NCBI RefSeq assembly: GCF_021088345.1
Contig: NZ_CP088156.1
Location: forward strand, 1,798,001 to 1,862,000
From: Bradyrhizobium ontarionense
Lineage (GTDB): Bacteria; Pseudomonadota; Alphaproteobacteria; Rhizobiales; Xanthobacteraceae
Reading direction: 5' to 3'
DNA: 64,000 nucleotides
Shown piece by piece: positions 45,865 through 55,764 of this stretch. Within the stretch, counting starts at the first letter, position 1. Every line of letters starts with the position of its first letter. Made by a program: the position numbers and the translations under genes. The notes under the pieces were generated by a model. That model did not search any database and was not told the origin of the DNA. It was given only the letters and a program-made list of their open reading frames with translations.

Positions 45865-46239
45865 TCAGTTGGTGACGATCTTGCTGACGCAGAAGATCAC
45901 GACGGCTGCCAGGAAGAACAGGTCCATGTAGGACTTCTTTTCGCCGTCCCGGCGCAGCTGACCGACATCCTTCATGGTCTGCTTGTTGACGACCTGCCCG
46001 ACCGGTCCATCGCCGAGCATGCCGGCCAGCCGCCTTACATCGGATTCCAGCTTCTCGATGCGCCCGAAGAAGTGGAAGGAGCGCAGCACCGACACGGCGC
46101 GCATGCCCGCATAGATCAGGATGACGATCGCGAGGACGGCGCGGTTCTGATACTTCTCGATGTAGTTCAGGCTGAGATAAACCGCCGCTAGAAAAACGAA
46201 ATTCGAAAAGAAGCGGTAGATCAAACTGGCGAGATTCAT
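45865..46239 (-). CDS. small integral membrane protein (hypothetical)
   Basis: This 124-residue protein has three likely membrane spans (about 9-26, 33-50, 104-121) with a polar middle stretch (IEKLESDVRRLAGMLGDG, then NKQTMKDVGQLRRDGEKKSYMD). The middle could form a short coiled coil. No family is recognised. It is monocistronic. Confidence 0.7.
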   Translation of the reverse strand: MNLASLIYRFFSNFVFLAAVYLSLNYIEKYQNRAVLAIVILIYAGMRAVSVLRSFHFFGRIEKLESDVRRLAGMLGDGPVGQVVNKQTMKDVGQLRRDGEKKSYMDLFFLAAVVIFCVSKIVTN

Positions 46240-46417
46240 CTGGTTCCCCCCGGTGCCCTGGACGACCGGTCGACAGCAGAACTCACGGACCGCGCTTCGC
46301 GCGCCCGCGCCCTGGCCTTGCCATGAGCCTTAGGCGAGTCGGCTTGCGAATTCGTGAAGCTGCGACGCCGGCCCCCTCACGGTGGCGCGCGTGGTAAACA
46401 ACCAGCTCGGATTTTCA

Positions 46418-46433
46418 GCCTGCAATTGCAGGC
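46418..46433. promoter_or_regulatory. perfect 16-bp palindrome
   Basis: GCCTGCAATTGCAGGC is fully self-complementary without a spacer. It lies 95 nt beyond the dadA stop and about 180 nt upstream of the small membrane protein start. A dimeric regulator site is possible; no regulator can be named. The 289-nt gap around it has no ORF. Confidence 0.45.
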
Positions 46434-46528
46434 CCATCGCGCCGCTCTTTTTCAATGGCAGCCGCACCGATGGCGTCGACGGCAGCCGCAAAGACAGCGC
46501 GGCCGCCGCATGTCGGTTCCGGCTGCCG

Positions 46529-47767
46529 CTACGCCCCGAAGCGTGCAGGCGCGCAGGCGGTGACGTCGACGCTCGGCGCCTCGCCGCTCATCAGCTCGGC
46601 GAGGATGCGCCCGGTCGCCGGGCCGAGCGTGAAGCCCTGGTGGCCGTGCCCGAAATGCAGCCACAATCCCCTGTGCTGCGCGGCCTGTCCGACCACCGGC
46701 AGCATGTCCGGCATGCAGGGCCGCGTGCCGAGCCAGGGCTCGGGCTCGACGGGCTTGCCGAGATCGATCAGCTGCCGGGCGGCGGCCTCCGCCTTGCCGA
46801 GCTGCACCGGCGTCAGCTCCGCATCCGGCTCTGATAGTTCCGCGCCGGTGGTGATGCGCACGCCCTTGGCCATCGGGTTCATCAGGTAGCCGAACGCGGC
46901 GTCGCGCAGCGGCAGGTCGAGCGGCGCGCCGCCGGTGTAATGGCGGTGATAGCCGCGCTTGCGCACCATCGGAATGTCGTAGCCGAACCGCTTCAGGAAC
47001 GTCGGCGACCACGGCCCGAGCGACACCACCACGGCCTCGGCCTCGATGCGCCCCTCCTCGGTGGTGACGGCCCAGCCGCTGCCCGCTTGCGCGAGCGTGG
47101 TCGCATCGCCGCGCATGAGCTTGCCGCCCCGGCGCACGAATAGATCGGCATAGGATGTCACCAGGCTGCCGGGGTCCGACACCGTCCACGGCTCCTGCCA
47201 ATGCAGGCCGCCGATGCCGCTCTCGGTCAGGCCGGGCTCGGCCTTGGCCAGTTCAGCTCCGCTGAGCACCTTGAACTTGACGCCGAACGCCTGACCGACA
47301 GCTTCGGCGTCCTTGGCCTCCTTGTCGAACTGCGCCTGATTCCGGTGCAGCACGCGAAAGCCATCGCGGCGCACCAGATTGCCAGCGCCGGCCGCGGTGA
47401 TCAGCGGCTCATGCTCGGGCGCGGCGCGCGCGATCAGCTGCGCATAGGTCTTGGTGAGGACCTCATGGCGCTCGGGGAATGAATTCCACCAATATTGCAG
47501 CAGCGGCCGCATATGATAGGGCAGCGCCGCCAGCCGATAGTGCACGTCGTTGGTGCGCGCCAGCGCGATGTCGAGGATGCCACCGAGGTCGTGGGGCATC
47601 GCATAGGGCCTGACAGCCTCGCTCTGGATGATGCCGGCATTGCCGTAGCTGGTCTCGCGTCCGGGCTCCTTGCGATCCACGAGTGCCACCGACCAGCCCC
47701 TGCTCTGCAGATGCAGAGCGGTGCCGACGCCCACCATGCCGCCGCCGAGAACGATTGCGCTTCGCAT
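46529..47767 (-). CDS. D-amino-acid dehydrogenase-type FAD oxidoreductase (DadA-like)
   Basis: This 412-residue DAO-family flavoprotein has an N-terminal FAD motif (IVLGGGMVGVGTALHLQSRGW, split around residue 10) followed by ETSYGNAGIIQSEAVRPYAMP, a DadA hallmark. Late motifs are GYHRHY and GHGHQGFTLGPATGRILAEL. It should oxidise a D-amino acid or secondary amine to an imine, passing electrons to the respiratory chain. AGGAG eight bases before ATG 47767 fixes the start. It is the last gene of an amidase-ridA-dadA operon. Confidence 0.87.
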   Translation of the reverse strand: MRSAIVLGGGMVGVGTALHLQSRGWSVALVDRKEPGRETSYGNAGIIQSEAVRPYAMPHDLGGILDIALARTNDVHYRLAALPYHMRPLLQYWWNSFPERHEVLTKTYAQLIARAAPEHEPLITAAGAGNLVRRDGFRVLHRNQAQFDKEAKDAEAVGQAFGVKFKVLSGAELAKAEPGLTESGIGGLHWQEPWTVSDPGSLVTSYADLFVRRGGKLMRGDATTLAQAGSGWAVTTEEGRIEAEAVVVSLGPWSPTFLKRFGYDIPMVRKRGYHRHYTGGAPLDLPLRDAAFGYLMNPMAKGVRITTGAELSEPDAELTPVQLGKAEAAARQLIDLGKPVEPEPWLGTRPCMPDMLPVVGQAAQHRGLWLHFGHGHQGFTLGPATGRILAELMSGEAPSVDVTACAPARFGA

Positions 47768-47783
47768 CGTCATCACTCCTGCT

Positions 47784-48134
47784 TCAGGTCCGCGCCGCCG
47801 CAACGACCGTGATCTCGATTTTCACATCCGCGATCATCTGCGCCTGCACCGTGGTGCGCACCGGCAGCGGATCCTTGAAATGCTTGCGATAGGCCTCGTT
47901 GTAGGCGGCGAAGTCGGCCTTATCGGCGAGATGGACCATGCAGGACACGACGTCGGCCAGCGACAGGCCCTCGTCCGCCAGCGTCTCCGCGATCAGCTTG
48001 AAGGTCAGGTCGGTCTGCGCCGCGATCCCTTCCGGGATCGTGCCGTCATCGGCGACCGGCACCTCGCCCGACAGGAACACGAGGCCGCCGGCGCGGCGCA
48101 CCAGCGAGAACGGCCATGAGGATGAATCGGACAT
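47784..48134 (-). CDS. RidA family enamine/imine deaminase
   Basis: This 116-residue RidA-fold protein starts WPFSLVRRAGGLVFLSGEVPV and contains DVVSCMVHLADKADFAAYNEAYRKHF and the active-site strand PVRTTVQAQMIADVKIEITVVA, given in part. The Arg of the active site is present (VRTTV). RidA proteins hydrolyse reactive imines made by amino-acid oxidases. It lies 16 nt before dadA in the same operon, consistent with clearing that enzyme's product. Confidence 0.9.
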   Translation of the reverse strand: MSDSSSWPFSLVRRAGGLVFLSGEVPVADDGTIPEGIAAQTDLTFKLIAETLADEGLSLADVVSCMVHLADKADFAAYNEAYRKHFKDPLPVRTTVQAQMIADVKIEITVVAAART

Positions 48135-48171
48135 AGCTATCTCCAGAATCTGTTGGGCACGGCGGCGCGCC

Positions 48172-49674
48172 TCAATCCCACGCCATGAAGCCGGGCGTCT
48201 GCGCCAGCGGCGGCAAGGCGGCGAGCTTGGCCAGATCAGGCCGCGGACGGCGCAGCTCGGCATCATCAGCGAAAGCCTGTTCCAGCGCCGCAGCGACGCC
48301 CAGCACCAGCGCATCGCCACCGCGCGGCCCGACGATCTGCAGGCCGAACGGCAGGCCGGCTTCGTCGACGCCGAGCGGCAGGCTGAGCGCGGGATGGCCG
48401 GCGAGCGTCACCGCATAGGCCAGCGCCAGCCAATGGAAATAGGAGCGCGTCGGCACGCCGTCGATCTCGGCCGGATACAGCTCCGACCACGGCCGCGGGC
48501 TCAAGGTGATGGTCGGGCTGATCAGCACGTCGTGCTTGGCGAAGAAGCTCTGATAGGCGCGATAGATCCGGGTCTGGTTGGCGGAAGCGCGCGAGAAGTC
48601 GTCGAGGCTGTAGCCCAGGCCCTCCTCGACATTGGCGCGCACGTTCGGGCCCAGCATCTCCGGCCGCTCGCGAAAATTCTTGCCATGCTGCGTGAGGAAC
48701 AGCGAGGCGCGCAGCACCGCAAAGGTCTCGTCGGCGCCGCTGCAATCCGGCGCGGCCTCTTTGCTGTCGGCAAACAGCGGCGCGATGCGCGCCACGCGGG
48801 CGCGGAAGGCACGGCGGATCAAGGCTTCCGTCGGCGCAAAACCAAAGTCCTCAGTGAAGGCGAGCTTGAGCTTGCCGAGCTCGACGCGGGACGGCACAGC
48901 CCAGCGCGAGGGCGCACCGCGCACGGCCTCGCCGGGCAAGGTGTAGGCGAGCGGATCGCGCGAATCGTCGCTCGCCATCACCGACAGCATCAGCGCGGTG
49001 TCGGCGACGTTGCGCGCCATCGGCCCGTCGGTCGACAGGCACGACCAGCCATGGGCGCGCTTCTCGCTGGCGACGAGGCCGTAGGACGGCCGCATGCCGA
49101 CGATGCCGGAGAACCCGGCCGGATTGCGCAACGACCCGCCGGTGTCGGAGCCGGAAGCAAGCGGCGCCATGCCGCAAGCGAGCGCGACCGCCGAGCCGCC
49201 GGAGGAGCCGGCGGCCGAGCGCATCGGGTCGAACGGGTTGCCGGTGGCGCCGAACACCGGGTTACGGGTGTTGCCGCCCGCCGCCCATTCCGGCGTGTTG
49301 GTCTTGCCGAAGATGATCGCGCCGGCGGCGCGCAGCCGCGCCACCGAGGCCTGGTCAACCTTGGGAACGTTGTCGGCCAGGATCGGGCTGCCATAGGTCG
49401 AGCGCAGGCCGGCGGTATCCTGGGTGTCCTTGATCAGGACCGGCAGGCCGTGCAGCGGCCCTTTGTCCTCGCCCGCGACGATCTCGGCCTCGGCAGCCCT
49501 CGCCGCAGTCCGGGCCCCTGCCTCATCCACGGTCACCACCGCATTGACGGCCGGATTGACCGACGCGATCCGCGCCATCAAGGCGTCGAGCAGCGCGACC
49601 GGCGAGATCGCCTTGGTTTTCAAGAGCTTGACCAGCTCGACGGCAGTGTTGTCGCAAATCGATTCCACGGGCAC
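48172..49674 (-). CDS. amidase (amidase-signature family)
   Basis: This 500-residue amidase-signature hydrolase has the Ser-cisSer-Lys triad: Lys82 (HGLPVLIKDTQD), the SSGGS segment at 157-161 and the nucleophile Ser181 (GSDTGGSLRNPAG). The GTG at 49674 gives the N-terminus MPVESICDNTAVELVKLLK, which fits the family. A longer frame reaches 49758 but would put a palindromic operator inside the gene. It heads the operon with ridA (37 nt downstream) and the DadA-like gene. It probably releases an amino acid or amine from an amide. Confidence 0.85.
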   Translation of the reverse strand: MPVESICDNTAVELVKLLKTKAISPVALLDALMARIASVNPAVNAVVTVDEAGARTAARAAEAEIVAGEDKGPLHGLPVLIKDTQDTAGLRSTYGSPILADNVPKVDQASVARLRAAGAIIFGKTNTPEWAAGGNTRNPVFGATGNPFDPMRSAAGSSGGSAVALACGMAPLASGSDTGGSLRNPAGFSGIVGMRPSYGLVASEKRAHGWSCLSTDGPMARNVADTALMLSVMASDDSRDPLAYTLPGEAVRGAPSRWAVPSRVELGKLKLAFTEDFGFAPTEALIRRAFRARVARIAPLFADSKEAAPDCSGADETFAVLRASLFLTQHGKNFRERPEMLGPNVRANVEEGLGYSLDDFSRASANQTRIYRAYQSFFAKHDVLISPTITLSPRPWSELYPAEIDGVPTRSYFHWLALAYAVTLAGHPALSLPLGVDEAGLPFGLQIVGPRGGDALVLGVAAALEQAFADDAELRRPRPDLAKLAALPPLAQTPGFMAWD

Positions 49675-49679
49675 TTCTC

Positions 49680-49696
49680 TTTTCCGTTTCGGAAAA
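49680..49696. promoter_or_regulatory. palindromic operator upstream of the amidase operon
   Basis: TTTTCCG-ttt-CGGAAAA is a perfect inverted repeat with a 3-nt centre. It ends 6 nt upstream of the amidase GTG. The heptamer TTTTCCG recurs at 49862-49868, immediately before the regulator's ribosome site. The likely ligand is the divergent XRE-cupin protein; this is inference. Confidence 0.55.
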
Positions 49697-49877
49697 CTAT
49701 TTAGCATATAGGAAATGAAATGCACGGTCCGAAAACGCATTGTTCCGCCGCGCTTCATGCATGAGGATCAGGTGTCTGGCGCCTTGATTGATATCGCTGG
49801 CATTTCGGGCGAGATTGCCCGGGACTGCGACGCAAGCCGACAAACCTGATCCGCTAACGGATTTTCCGGAGACCCTC

Positions 49878-50546
49878 GTGACCGACAGCACCGTCAGCGC
49901 GCCCGCCTCCGAAGGCCCCCACTCCCAGCTCGGCCACTGCCTGAAGGCGGCCCGGCAGGCGCGCGGGCTGACCCTGAAGCAGGTGGCAGAGAAGACCGGG
50001 ATGGCGCTGTCGACCCTGTCCAAGGTCGAGAACGGCCTGATGTCACTGACCTACGACAAGCTCTTGCAGCTCACCTCGGGGCTGCAGATGGACATTGCCG
50101 AGCTGTTCAGCCCCGCCACGCCGCAGCCCGAGCCGGGCCGGCCGGTGACGGCCAGGCGCAGCATCAGCCGCGCCGGCCAGGGCCAGGTGGTCGCGACCCG
50201 CTTCTACACCTACACCTATCAATGCACCGATCTGATCGGGAAACGCATGGTGCCGATGATCACCGAGGTGCGCGCGCGCACCCTCGATGAGTTCGGCCCC
50301 CTGCTCCGCCACAGCGGCGAAGAATACTTCCTGGTGACCCGCGGCACGATCGCCGTGCACACCGAGTTCTACGCGCCGGAGATCCTCAACGAGGGCGACG
50401 GCATCTATCTCGACAGCACCATGGGCCACGCCTACCTCAACGCCGGCGACGCGGAGTCCGCGCAAGGCGTCTGCCTGTGCACGAGCGAGCAGGCGGATCT
50501 GTTCGAGCAGTTGCATCGGATCGCGAAGAAGGATGCGGTGGAGTGA
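49878..50546 (+). CDS. XRE-cupin transcriptional regulator
   Basis: This 222-residue protein has an N-terminal HTH (LGHCLKAARQARGLTLKQVA; TGMALSTLSKVENGLMSLTYDKL) and a C-terminal cupin domain with EEYFLVTRGTIAVHTEF and GDGIYLDSTMGHAYLN. It matches the PuuR/SutR type, which sense small amines or amino acids. It starts at GTG 49878 behind GGAGA; an upstream frame to 49788 is less likely. It is divergent from the amidase operon across 203 bp and probably controls both. Confidence 0.9.
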   Translation: MTDSTVSAPASEGPHSQLGHCLKAARQARGLTLKQVAEKTGMALSTLSKVENGLMSLTYDKLLQLTSGLQMDIAELFSPATPQPEPGRPVTARRSISRAGQGQVVATRFYTYTYQCTDLIGKRMVPMITEVRARTLDEFGPLLRHSGEEYFLVTRGTIAVHTEFYAPEILNEGDGIYLDSTMGHAYLNAGDAESAQGVCLCTSEQADLFEQLHRIAKKDAVE

Positions 50547-50580
50547 GGGGGGCGAGCGCCTCACTGCGTGAAGAAAGCGA

Positions 50581-51297
50581 TCACTCGCCCCATACCTCTG
50601 CCGCCAACGGCAGCTCGTTGAGTTCCGCGCGCGCTTCCTGCCAACTCGGATAGTGCTTATCCAGAATCGCGATGAACCGGTCGGAATGCGTCGGCTCGAT
50701 CAAGTGAGCCATCTCGTGAACGATCACGTATTCGAGAAGGTCCTTCGGCTTCTTCACCAGCTCCGTATTGAGGCGAATGTGACCCGCGCGGTGATTGCAG
50801 CTGCCCCACTTGGTCTTCATCCGCTGCAGGAAATACCCGCGAACCCGAACCTTGAGCTTCGGCTCCCACTTCTGAATGAGCAGCTGCACCTGGTCATGGA
50901 GCAGCCCCTTGTGCCACTCATGAATAACCTTGCCGCGCTTGGCAGCGTCACTTCCCGGTCGCACGGTCAGCGTGATCCGTTTGTGGTCGAGCGCGACGAA
51001 AGGCTTGCCCTCCTTCTGCACGATCGTCAGGAGATGGCGCCGACCCCACAGATAGTGGCTCTCCCGGTTGACGAACTTTCGCGGCGTCTCCCGCGCCTGA
51101 CTGGTCAATTTCCGTTGCTGCTCGCGGATCCAGCCGAGCTTGGAGATGGCGTAGGCCCGCGCCACCTCCAGCCGTGTCGCGGTCGGGGCGACCAGCGTCA
51201 CCCGGCCATGCGGCGGGTGCACGGACAAATGGACGTTCTTGATGCCCTTCCGGGTCACCGCGATGGAGATATCGCCGAGTTCGATGCTTTCCGTCAT
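50581..51297 (-). CDS. YgjP-like (DUF45/M48-type) zinc metallopeptidase
   Basis: This 238-residue protein has the YgjP signature: ALDHKRITLTVRPG in the N-terminal half, QRMKTKWGSCNHRAGHIRLN, and the zinc motif VIVHEMAHLIEPTHSDRF (HExxH plus downstream His). It belongs to the DUF45/WLM metallopeptidase group. Its ATG overlaps the hsdR stop by one nt (TGATG), so it is the fourth gene of the R-M operon. Homologues often sit next to type I systems; its role is not known. It converges with the XRE-cupin gene. Confidence 0.9.
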   Translation of the reverse strand: MTESIELGDISIAVTRKGIKNVHLSVHPPHGRVTLVAPTATRLEVARAYAISKLGWIREQQRKLTSQARETPRKFVNRESHYLWGRRHLLTIVQKEGKPFVALDHKRITLTVRPGSDAAKRGKVIHEWHKGLLHDQVQLLIQKWEPKLKVRVRGYFLQRMKTKWGSCNHRAGHIRLNTELVKKPKDLLEYVIVHEMAHLIEPTHSDRFIAILDKHYPSWQEARAELNELPLAAEVWGE

Positions 51298-54200
51298 CAG
51301 TAGCCAGGCTGGTTCTTGATGATCTCGAAAATGCTCTCCGTCGCGAGGCGGTCCCGCCTCATGATCGGATAGAGCGCGTTCAGCACCTGCTTCTCCCTGG
51401 TGTCGTCACCCTTCCAGCCCGCCGGCGCACGCTCGCGCATCGCCAAGTCGAGCTCGAGAGCCAGCTTCGCCTTGCCGTCATCGTCAGCCGGGCACTGGAA
51501 GGTCGTCGCCTTCAAACTGGCCAGATTGTTGAAGAGCACGATCGCGCCGGGCTTGCCATAAAGCACCGCCGGGACAGCGCCTGTCGGACCTTTCCTTGCT
51601 AAATGCCGCACCAGCTCCTCGGCCTTTTTGAGGAACGCCTCGTAGGCCGCGCTGTCCGCCCGGCTCTGCTGGATCAGGTCGTCGAGCAACTGCGACATCT
51701 CCGCATAGAATTTAGGGTCGGTGAGCTGATCGCGGATGATGGTTTTGCGGACGTTGTTGATGATGCCCTCGGCAATCGCATTCTTCGAGAGCTTGCCCTT
51801 CTCGTTCAGCTTGCGCGCGATGGCATCGTGAATACCGGTCTCGATGATCAATTCGGTAAGCGACAGGGAGTTCAGATTGCCGAGATCATCCGCCGGGTCG
51901 GCCTGGATATAGCTGTTGATGAGGTGGCGCATATCCGCCTCGAACGGCTTGATGTCCAGTTCCTCACCGGAATGCCGTTTGATGGCCGCCCGGACGTCGC
52001 TGTAGAACTCCGTCTCTCGCGTCAGGGCCGTCACCTCGGCGGCCGAATAGCCGGCCTCAGCGAGATTCTGGGCGATGTCCGCATAGGCGCGCAGAAAGGC
52101 GGCGGTGGCCTTGTAGAAGGACACGCGAAGCGGTTCGGTCTCGGCGAGCGCGCTCGCATTGCTGGCGTCGCCGCAGAAATAATACAGATACTGCTCCATC
52201 TCACGCGGATGAGCGACCGGCTCGCACAGATAGCGGAGTGCTTCACGCGCAGCATCGAGCTGCGCCCTGCCCTCCACCAGCCAATCCTTGACGATGACAT
52301 TGCCATCCTTGCCGTCAGCGTCAATGTCGAGCTCATCCGAGCTGTACACGGCAATGGAATTCTGGACGTGCTGGAACAGCTCCTTGAAGTCGACGATATA
52401 GCCGAAATCCTTGTCGTCGCCGTCGAGCCGGTTGGTGCGGCAGATTGCCTGGAACAGATTGTGGTCGTGCAGTTCGTTGTCGAGATAGATGTAGGTACAG
52501 CTCGGCGCATCGAATCCGGTCAGCAGCTTGCTGACTACGATCAGCAGCTTGCAGTTCGCCGGCTCCTCGATGAAGCGGCGCTTGGTCTCGTCCTCATACC
52601 CTTTGGTCGTCTGGCCGCTCCCGAGCACATGCTTCGTATAGGTGTCGAACTTGTAGCGCTCGTCGCTATCCTTGGGCTCGCGCGAGATCGCGTTGTGGTT
52701 CGGCTCGAACGACGTGATGATGCCGCAATACTGTCCAAACGGCGTATTCTGGAACAGCCGGTAATAATGGCAGGCGTCATAGATCGAGGCCGCCACCAGG
52801 ATGGCGGTGCCGCGGTCGTTGTCGAGCCGCGGCTTGACACCGAAATCGTGGATGATACTGGCGATGATGCGCTGCTTGCGTTCGCCCGCACTCATCAACT
52901 CTTCCATCGTCGCCCAGCGCTTACGCAGGGCAGCGCGTTGGAAATTGTTCAGAGCCTTTGTCTTTTGCTCGAACCAATCGTCGATCGCCTTGCGCGAGGT
53001 GAGCCGCTGCGGGACATCGCGGGCCTCATATTTGAGGTCGAGCACCACCTTGTCGGCAACGGCTTCCTGGAATTTATAGGTGTGGATGTAGGTGCCGAAG
53101 ACATCGCGCGTGGTCTGCTTGTCCTTGCGCAGCAGCGGCGTCCCGGTGAAGCCAATGAAGATGGCGTTCTCCAGCCAGCGCTTCATCTGCTTGTTCATGT
53201 CGCCGCCCTGGGTGCGGTGACACTCATCGACGAAAACATAGAAGCGCCCGTGCGTCGGCGGGGGCGCGGCCTTGAGATCCGGCTGGAATTTATGCAGCAG
53301 CGCGCAGAGCAGCCGAGGCGTCGGCGCCGCAAGCTTTTCGGCAAATTCTCGCCGCGATGTAATGCGGGGCGACGGTGAGTCCGCGCCGATGACATTGGCG
53401 TTGCGCATCACGCCCTCGATCTGCTTGTCCAGCTCATCGCGATCGGTGATGATCAGGATGCGGGCTTCGGGATCGTGCTCCAGCAGCCATTTGGCGATCA
53501 GCACCATCAGGATGCTCTTGCCGCTGCCCTGGGTGTGCCAGATCACACCCCCCTCGTTCCTCTCGATGCGCTCCTGCGCCGCTTTCACGCCCGCAAATTG
53601 ATGCGGGCGCGGCACCTTCTTGCGGCCGGCGTCGAAGATGACGAAGTTGCGGATCAGGTCGAGCAGCCGCGCCTTCTCGCACATCTGCGCCAGAGGCCGG
53701 TCGAGCAGCGCGCCGGATTGCGGCCCTTGCCCTGCCGTCGACACGGACCTCGACCGATCTCGAGGTGAACCCGGCAATGCCTGCAAGAAGGGCTCCGCGC
53801 CATACACGAAGCCCGTCTGAGGTCCCTCGCCGAGACCGTCATCAGGCTCGGAGATCGCGCCGCCATCCTGCACCTTCCATGCGACGAAGAACTGCTCCGG
53901 TGTGTCGGTGGTCCCGTAGCGCAGTCCCTGGGAATCGCTGCCAGCAAATACCAGCTGCACCGTGCTGAAGAAGCCCTTGTTGAAAATCTCTTCCTGGTTG
54001 GTGACGAGCTGGCGCACGCCGTCTGCCACCTCGACCGAGCTGCGCTTCAGCTCGATGACCCCGATCGCGATGCCATTGAGATAGAGCACGATATCGGGCC
54101 GCCGCTCGTGCCCGCCGCGCAGGGTCACCTCTTCGGCGAGCGCGAAATCGTTGGCGTCGGGATGCTCCCAGTCCACCAGATGCACGGTCTCATGCGCCTG

Positions 54201-54512
54201 CCCGACCGCGATCTGTACCGGCACGCCATAGCGCAGCAATTGGTAGGTGCGCAGATTGGCCTGGTAGAGGCTGATGCCGGTGGCGTCGGCGGCCGTCTCC
54301 AGCCTCTGCAAGGCGGCGCGAATATGTGCGTCGCCATAGCCGCGTGCCGTCAGGTTCGCGCGCAGCAGCGCGGTCTCGATCGGCCGGTTGTTGTCCCGCT
54401 TGTGCCAGTCCCCGAGGTATCGATAGCCGAGGCAATTCGGCCGGGCCGTGTCGGTGAACAATGCGACGACGCGGTTCTGGGTGCGGCGTTCGGAGCGGGG
54501 GCGTTCAGGCAT
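51297..54512 (-). CDS. hsdR: type I restriction enzyme, endonuclease/translocase subunit HsdR
   Basis: This 1071-residue protein has an N-terminal nuclease with Asp140 ([11 protein letters not shown]) and Glu154-x-Lys156 (GVIELKRS), the PD-(D/E)xK triad. A DEAD-like motor follows with Walker [17 protein letters not shown] in [10 protein letters not shown] and GFTGTPLL (motif III). The helical C-terminus contains the HsdM-contact region. It translocates DNA and cleaves at a distance when HsdS recognises unmethylated sites. The ATG at 54512 overlaps the hsdS stop by 8 nt. Confidence 0.97.
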   Translation of the reverse strand: MPERPRSERRTQNRVVALFTDTARPNCLGYRYLGDWHKRDNNRPIETALLRANLTARGYGDAHIRAALQRLETAADATGISLYQANLRTYQLLRYGVPVQIAVGQAHETVHLVDWEHPDANDFALAEEVTLRGGHERRPDIVLYLNGIAIGVIELKRSSVEVADGVRQLVTNQEEIFNKGFFSTVQLVFAGSDSQGLRYGTTDTPEQFFVAWKVQDGGAISEPDDGLGEGPQTGFVYGAEPFLQALPGSPRDRSRSVSTAGQGPQSGALLDRPLAQMCEKARLLDLIRNFVIFDAGRKKVPRPHQFAGVKAAQERIERNEGGVIWHTQGSGKSILMVLIAKWLLEHDPEARILIITDRDELDKQIEGVMRNANVIGADSPSPRITSRREFAEKLAAPTPRLLCALLHKFQPDLKAAPPPTHGRFYVFVDECHRTQGGDMNKQMKRWLENAIFIGFTGTPLLRKDKQTTRDVFGTYIHTYKFQEAVADKVVLDLKYEARDVPQRLTSRKAIDDWFEQKTKALNNFQRAALRKRWATMEELMSAGERKQRIIASIIHDFGVKPRLDNDRGTAILVAASIYDACHYYRLFQNTPFGQYCGIITSFEPNHNAISREPKDSDERYKFDTYTKHVLGSGQTTKGYEDETKRRFIEEPANCKLLIVVSKLLTGFDAPSCTYIYLDNELHDHNLFQAICRTNRLDGDDKDFGYIVDFKELFQHVQNSIAVYSSDELDIDADGKDGNVIVKDWLVEGRAQLDAAREALRYLCEPVAHPREMEQYLYYFCGDASNASALAETEPLRVSFYKATAAFLRAYADIAQNLAEAGYSAAEVTALTRETEFYSDVRAAIKRHSGEELDIKPFEADMRHLINSYIQADPADDLGNLNSLSLTELIIETGIHDAIARKLNEKGKLSKNAIAEGIINNVRKTIIRDQLTDPKFYAEMSQLLDDLIQQSRADSAAYEAFLKKAEELVRHLARKGPTGAVPAVLYGKPGAIVLFNNLASLKATTFQCPADDDGKAKLALELDLAMRERAPAGWKGDDTREKQVLNALYPIMRRDRLATESIFEIIKNQPGY

Positions 54513-55764
54513 GGGCTGCCTCCGGTGCAACGAGCCGCGTCCTGCCGGTGAGCAGCTCCTGCATCATGCCCTGTTTGAGGGCGCGGGTCTTGTCGCGTCG
54601 CTGCTCCAGGGCCGTCAGTTCGGCGTCCATCTCACTCAATACCTGTGCGATAGCGGTTTGCTCGAGAAACGCCGGATAAGGAATTTCCAATGCTCGAACG
54701 TCACGACTATTTACCGCTGGGTAATTGGAACCGGTAAGCAATGCTTCAATCTGCTGATTCACACCGAATGCAAACAAATGCTGGAAAACATATCCGGCGT
54801 TAGTGACGCCATCGCGGCAACGCAGAACGCAAAAACCGGTGGAGCACACCCAATTCGGCTCATCTCTTTGAAAAGACAGGTGCGACTTGAGGTTAGGACG
54901 AACAGTTGAAACTAGCACATCTCCCGGCCTCAATTTTCGACGGGCACGAGATGGAGCTGTGGCAAAGACTTGGTCGGTGAAGCCTCGGAGTGTCCCACGA
55001 TCAACGTCTTCTAGTGAAATATATCTGAAGGCATAGTCTGGCTTAGTTTCGCCACCGAGATTTTCTGGATCGGCTTCGACCACGTCTCCAAGCCGCTTCA
55101 TTTCCCACTCGCCTCGGAATCCGGCGAGACGCTTTTGGCCGGTGAGCAGCTGCTGCATGGCGGCCTGTTTGAGGTCGCGCTTCTTGGCGATGAGCCGATC
55201 CAGCGCGCCCAGCAGCGCATCCACATCGCTCAGCGCCTCCGCGATGGAGCGTTGTTCAGCTTCACTCTTGGGCCAAGCTAAAAGAAGCCGCTCGAAACGC
55301 GAACCACCAAGATGCGCGATCGATGTCGTTTGCAAAGCAATTCGCGCGAACACACCCGTCTGTTGACAGTGCCTGAAAAGGTACGATGCGAAAGTACCTG
55401 AGACGCCGGCTCTTGCTCTAAAACGTATCAGCTGATTCTGAATTGCGCACGGCTCAGGATATTCCTCCTGATACATCGCGCACCGCCCGACTAGCTCCAA
55501 ACTTTGACCTTCGTTGAGCAGCACATCTCCGTTTCGAACCCTAAAGTGTGAGAACTGCTCGTCGGTCATCGGCATCGTTAGCACATCATCAATGGCAATC
55601 CGGCCATCAAAGACATTCTTTGTCCGTAAATATGGTCGCTGCCGTCCGGGGCCGTTAACAGCCAGTGCCTTACCAGTAACAACTTCGCCTTTTCGCCCGA
55701 CTGGACACACTTCCCAATCCTCTGGAATAATGCCCACTTCAGATTGCTTGAAGCCGGCTTTCAT
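54505..55764 (-). CDS. hsdS: type I restriction-modification specificity subunit HsdS
   Basis: This 419-residue protein has two target-recognition domains, one in each half. Each is followed by a conserved helix: [25 protein letters not shown] (TRD1 end, given in part) and [40 protein letters not shown] (TRD2 end, given in part). It determines a bipartite DNA target. One 60-nt line that I counted (54721-54780) is about 42 % G+C, well below the neighbouring genes. The start overlaps the hsdM stop by ATGA. The actual recognition sequence cannot be read from the protein. Confidence 0.93.
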   Translation of the reverse strand: MKAGFKQSEVGIIPEDWEVCPVGRKGEVVTGKALAVNGPGRQRPYLRTKNVFDGRIAIDDVLTMPMTDEQFSHFRVRNGDVLLNEGQSLELVGRCAMYQEEYPEPCAIQNQLIRFRARAGVSGTFASYLFRHCQQTGVFARIALQTTSIAHLGGSRFERLLLAWPKSEAEQRSIAEALSDVDALLGALDRLIAKKRDLKQAAMQQLLTGQKRLAGFRGEWEMKRLGDVVEADPENLGGETKPDYAFRYISLEDVDRGTLRGFTDQVFATAPSRARRKLRPGDVLVSTVRPNLKSHLSFQRDEPNWVCSTGFCVLRCRDGVTNAGYVFQHLFAFGVNQQIEALLTGSNYPAVNSRDVRALEIPYPAFLEQTAIAQVLSEMDAELTALEQRRDKTRALKQGMMQELLTGRTRLVAPEAAHA

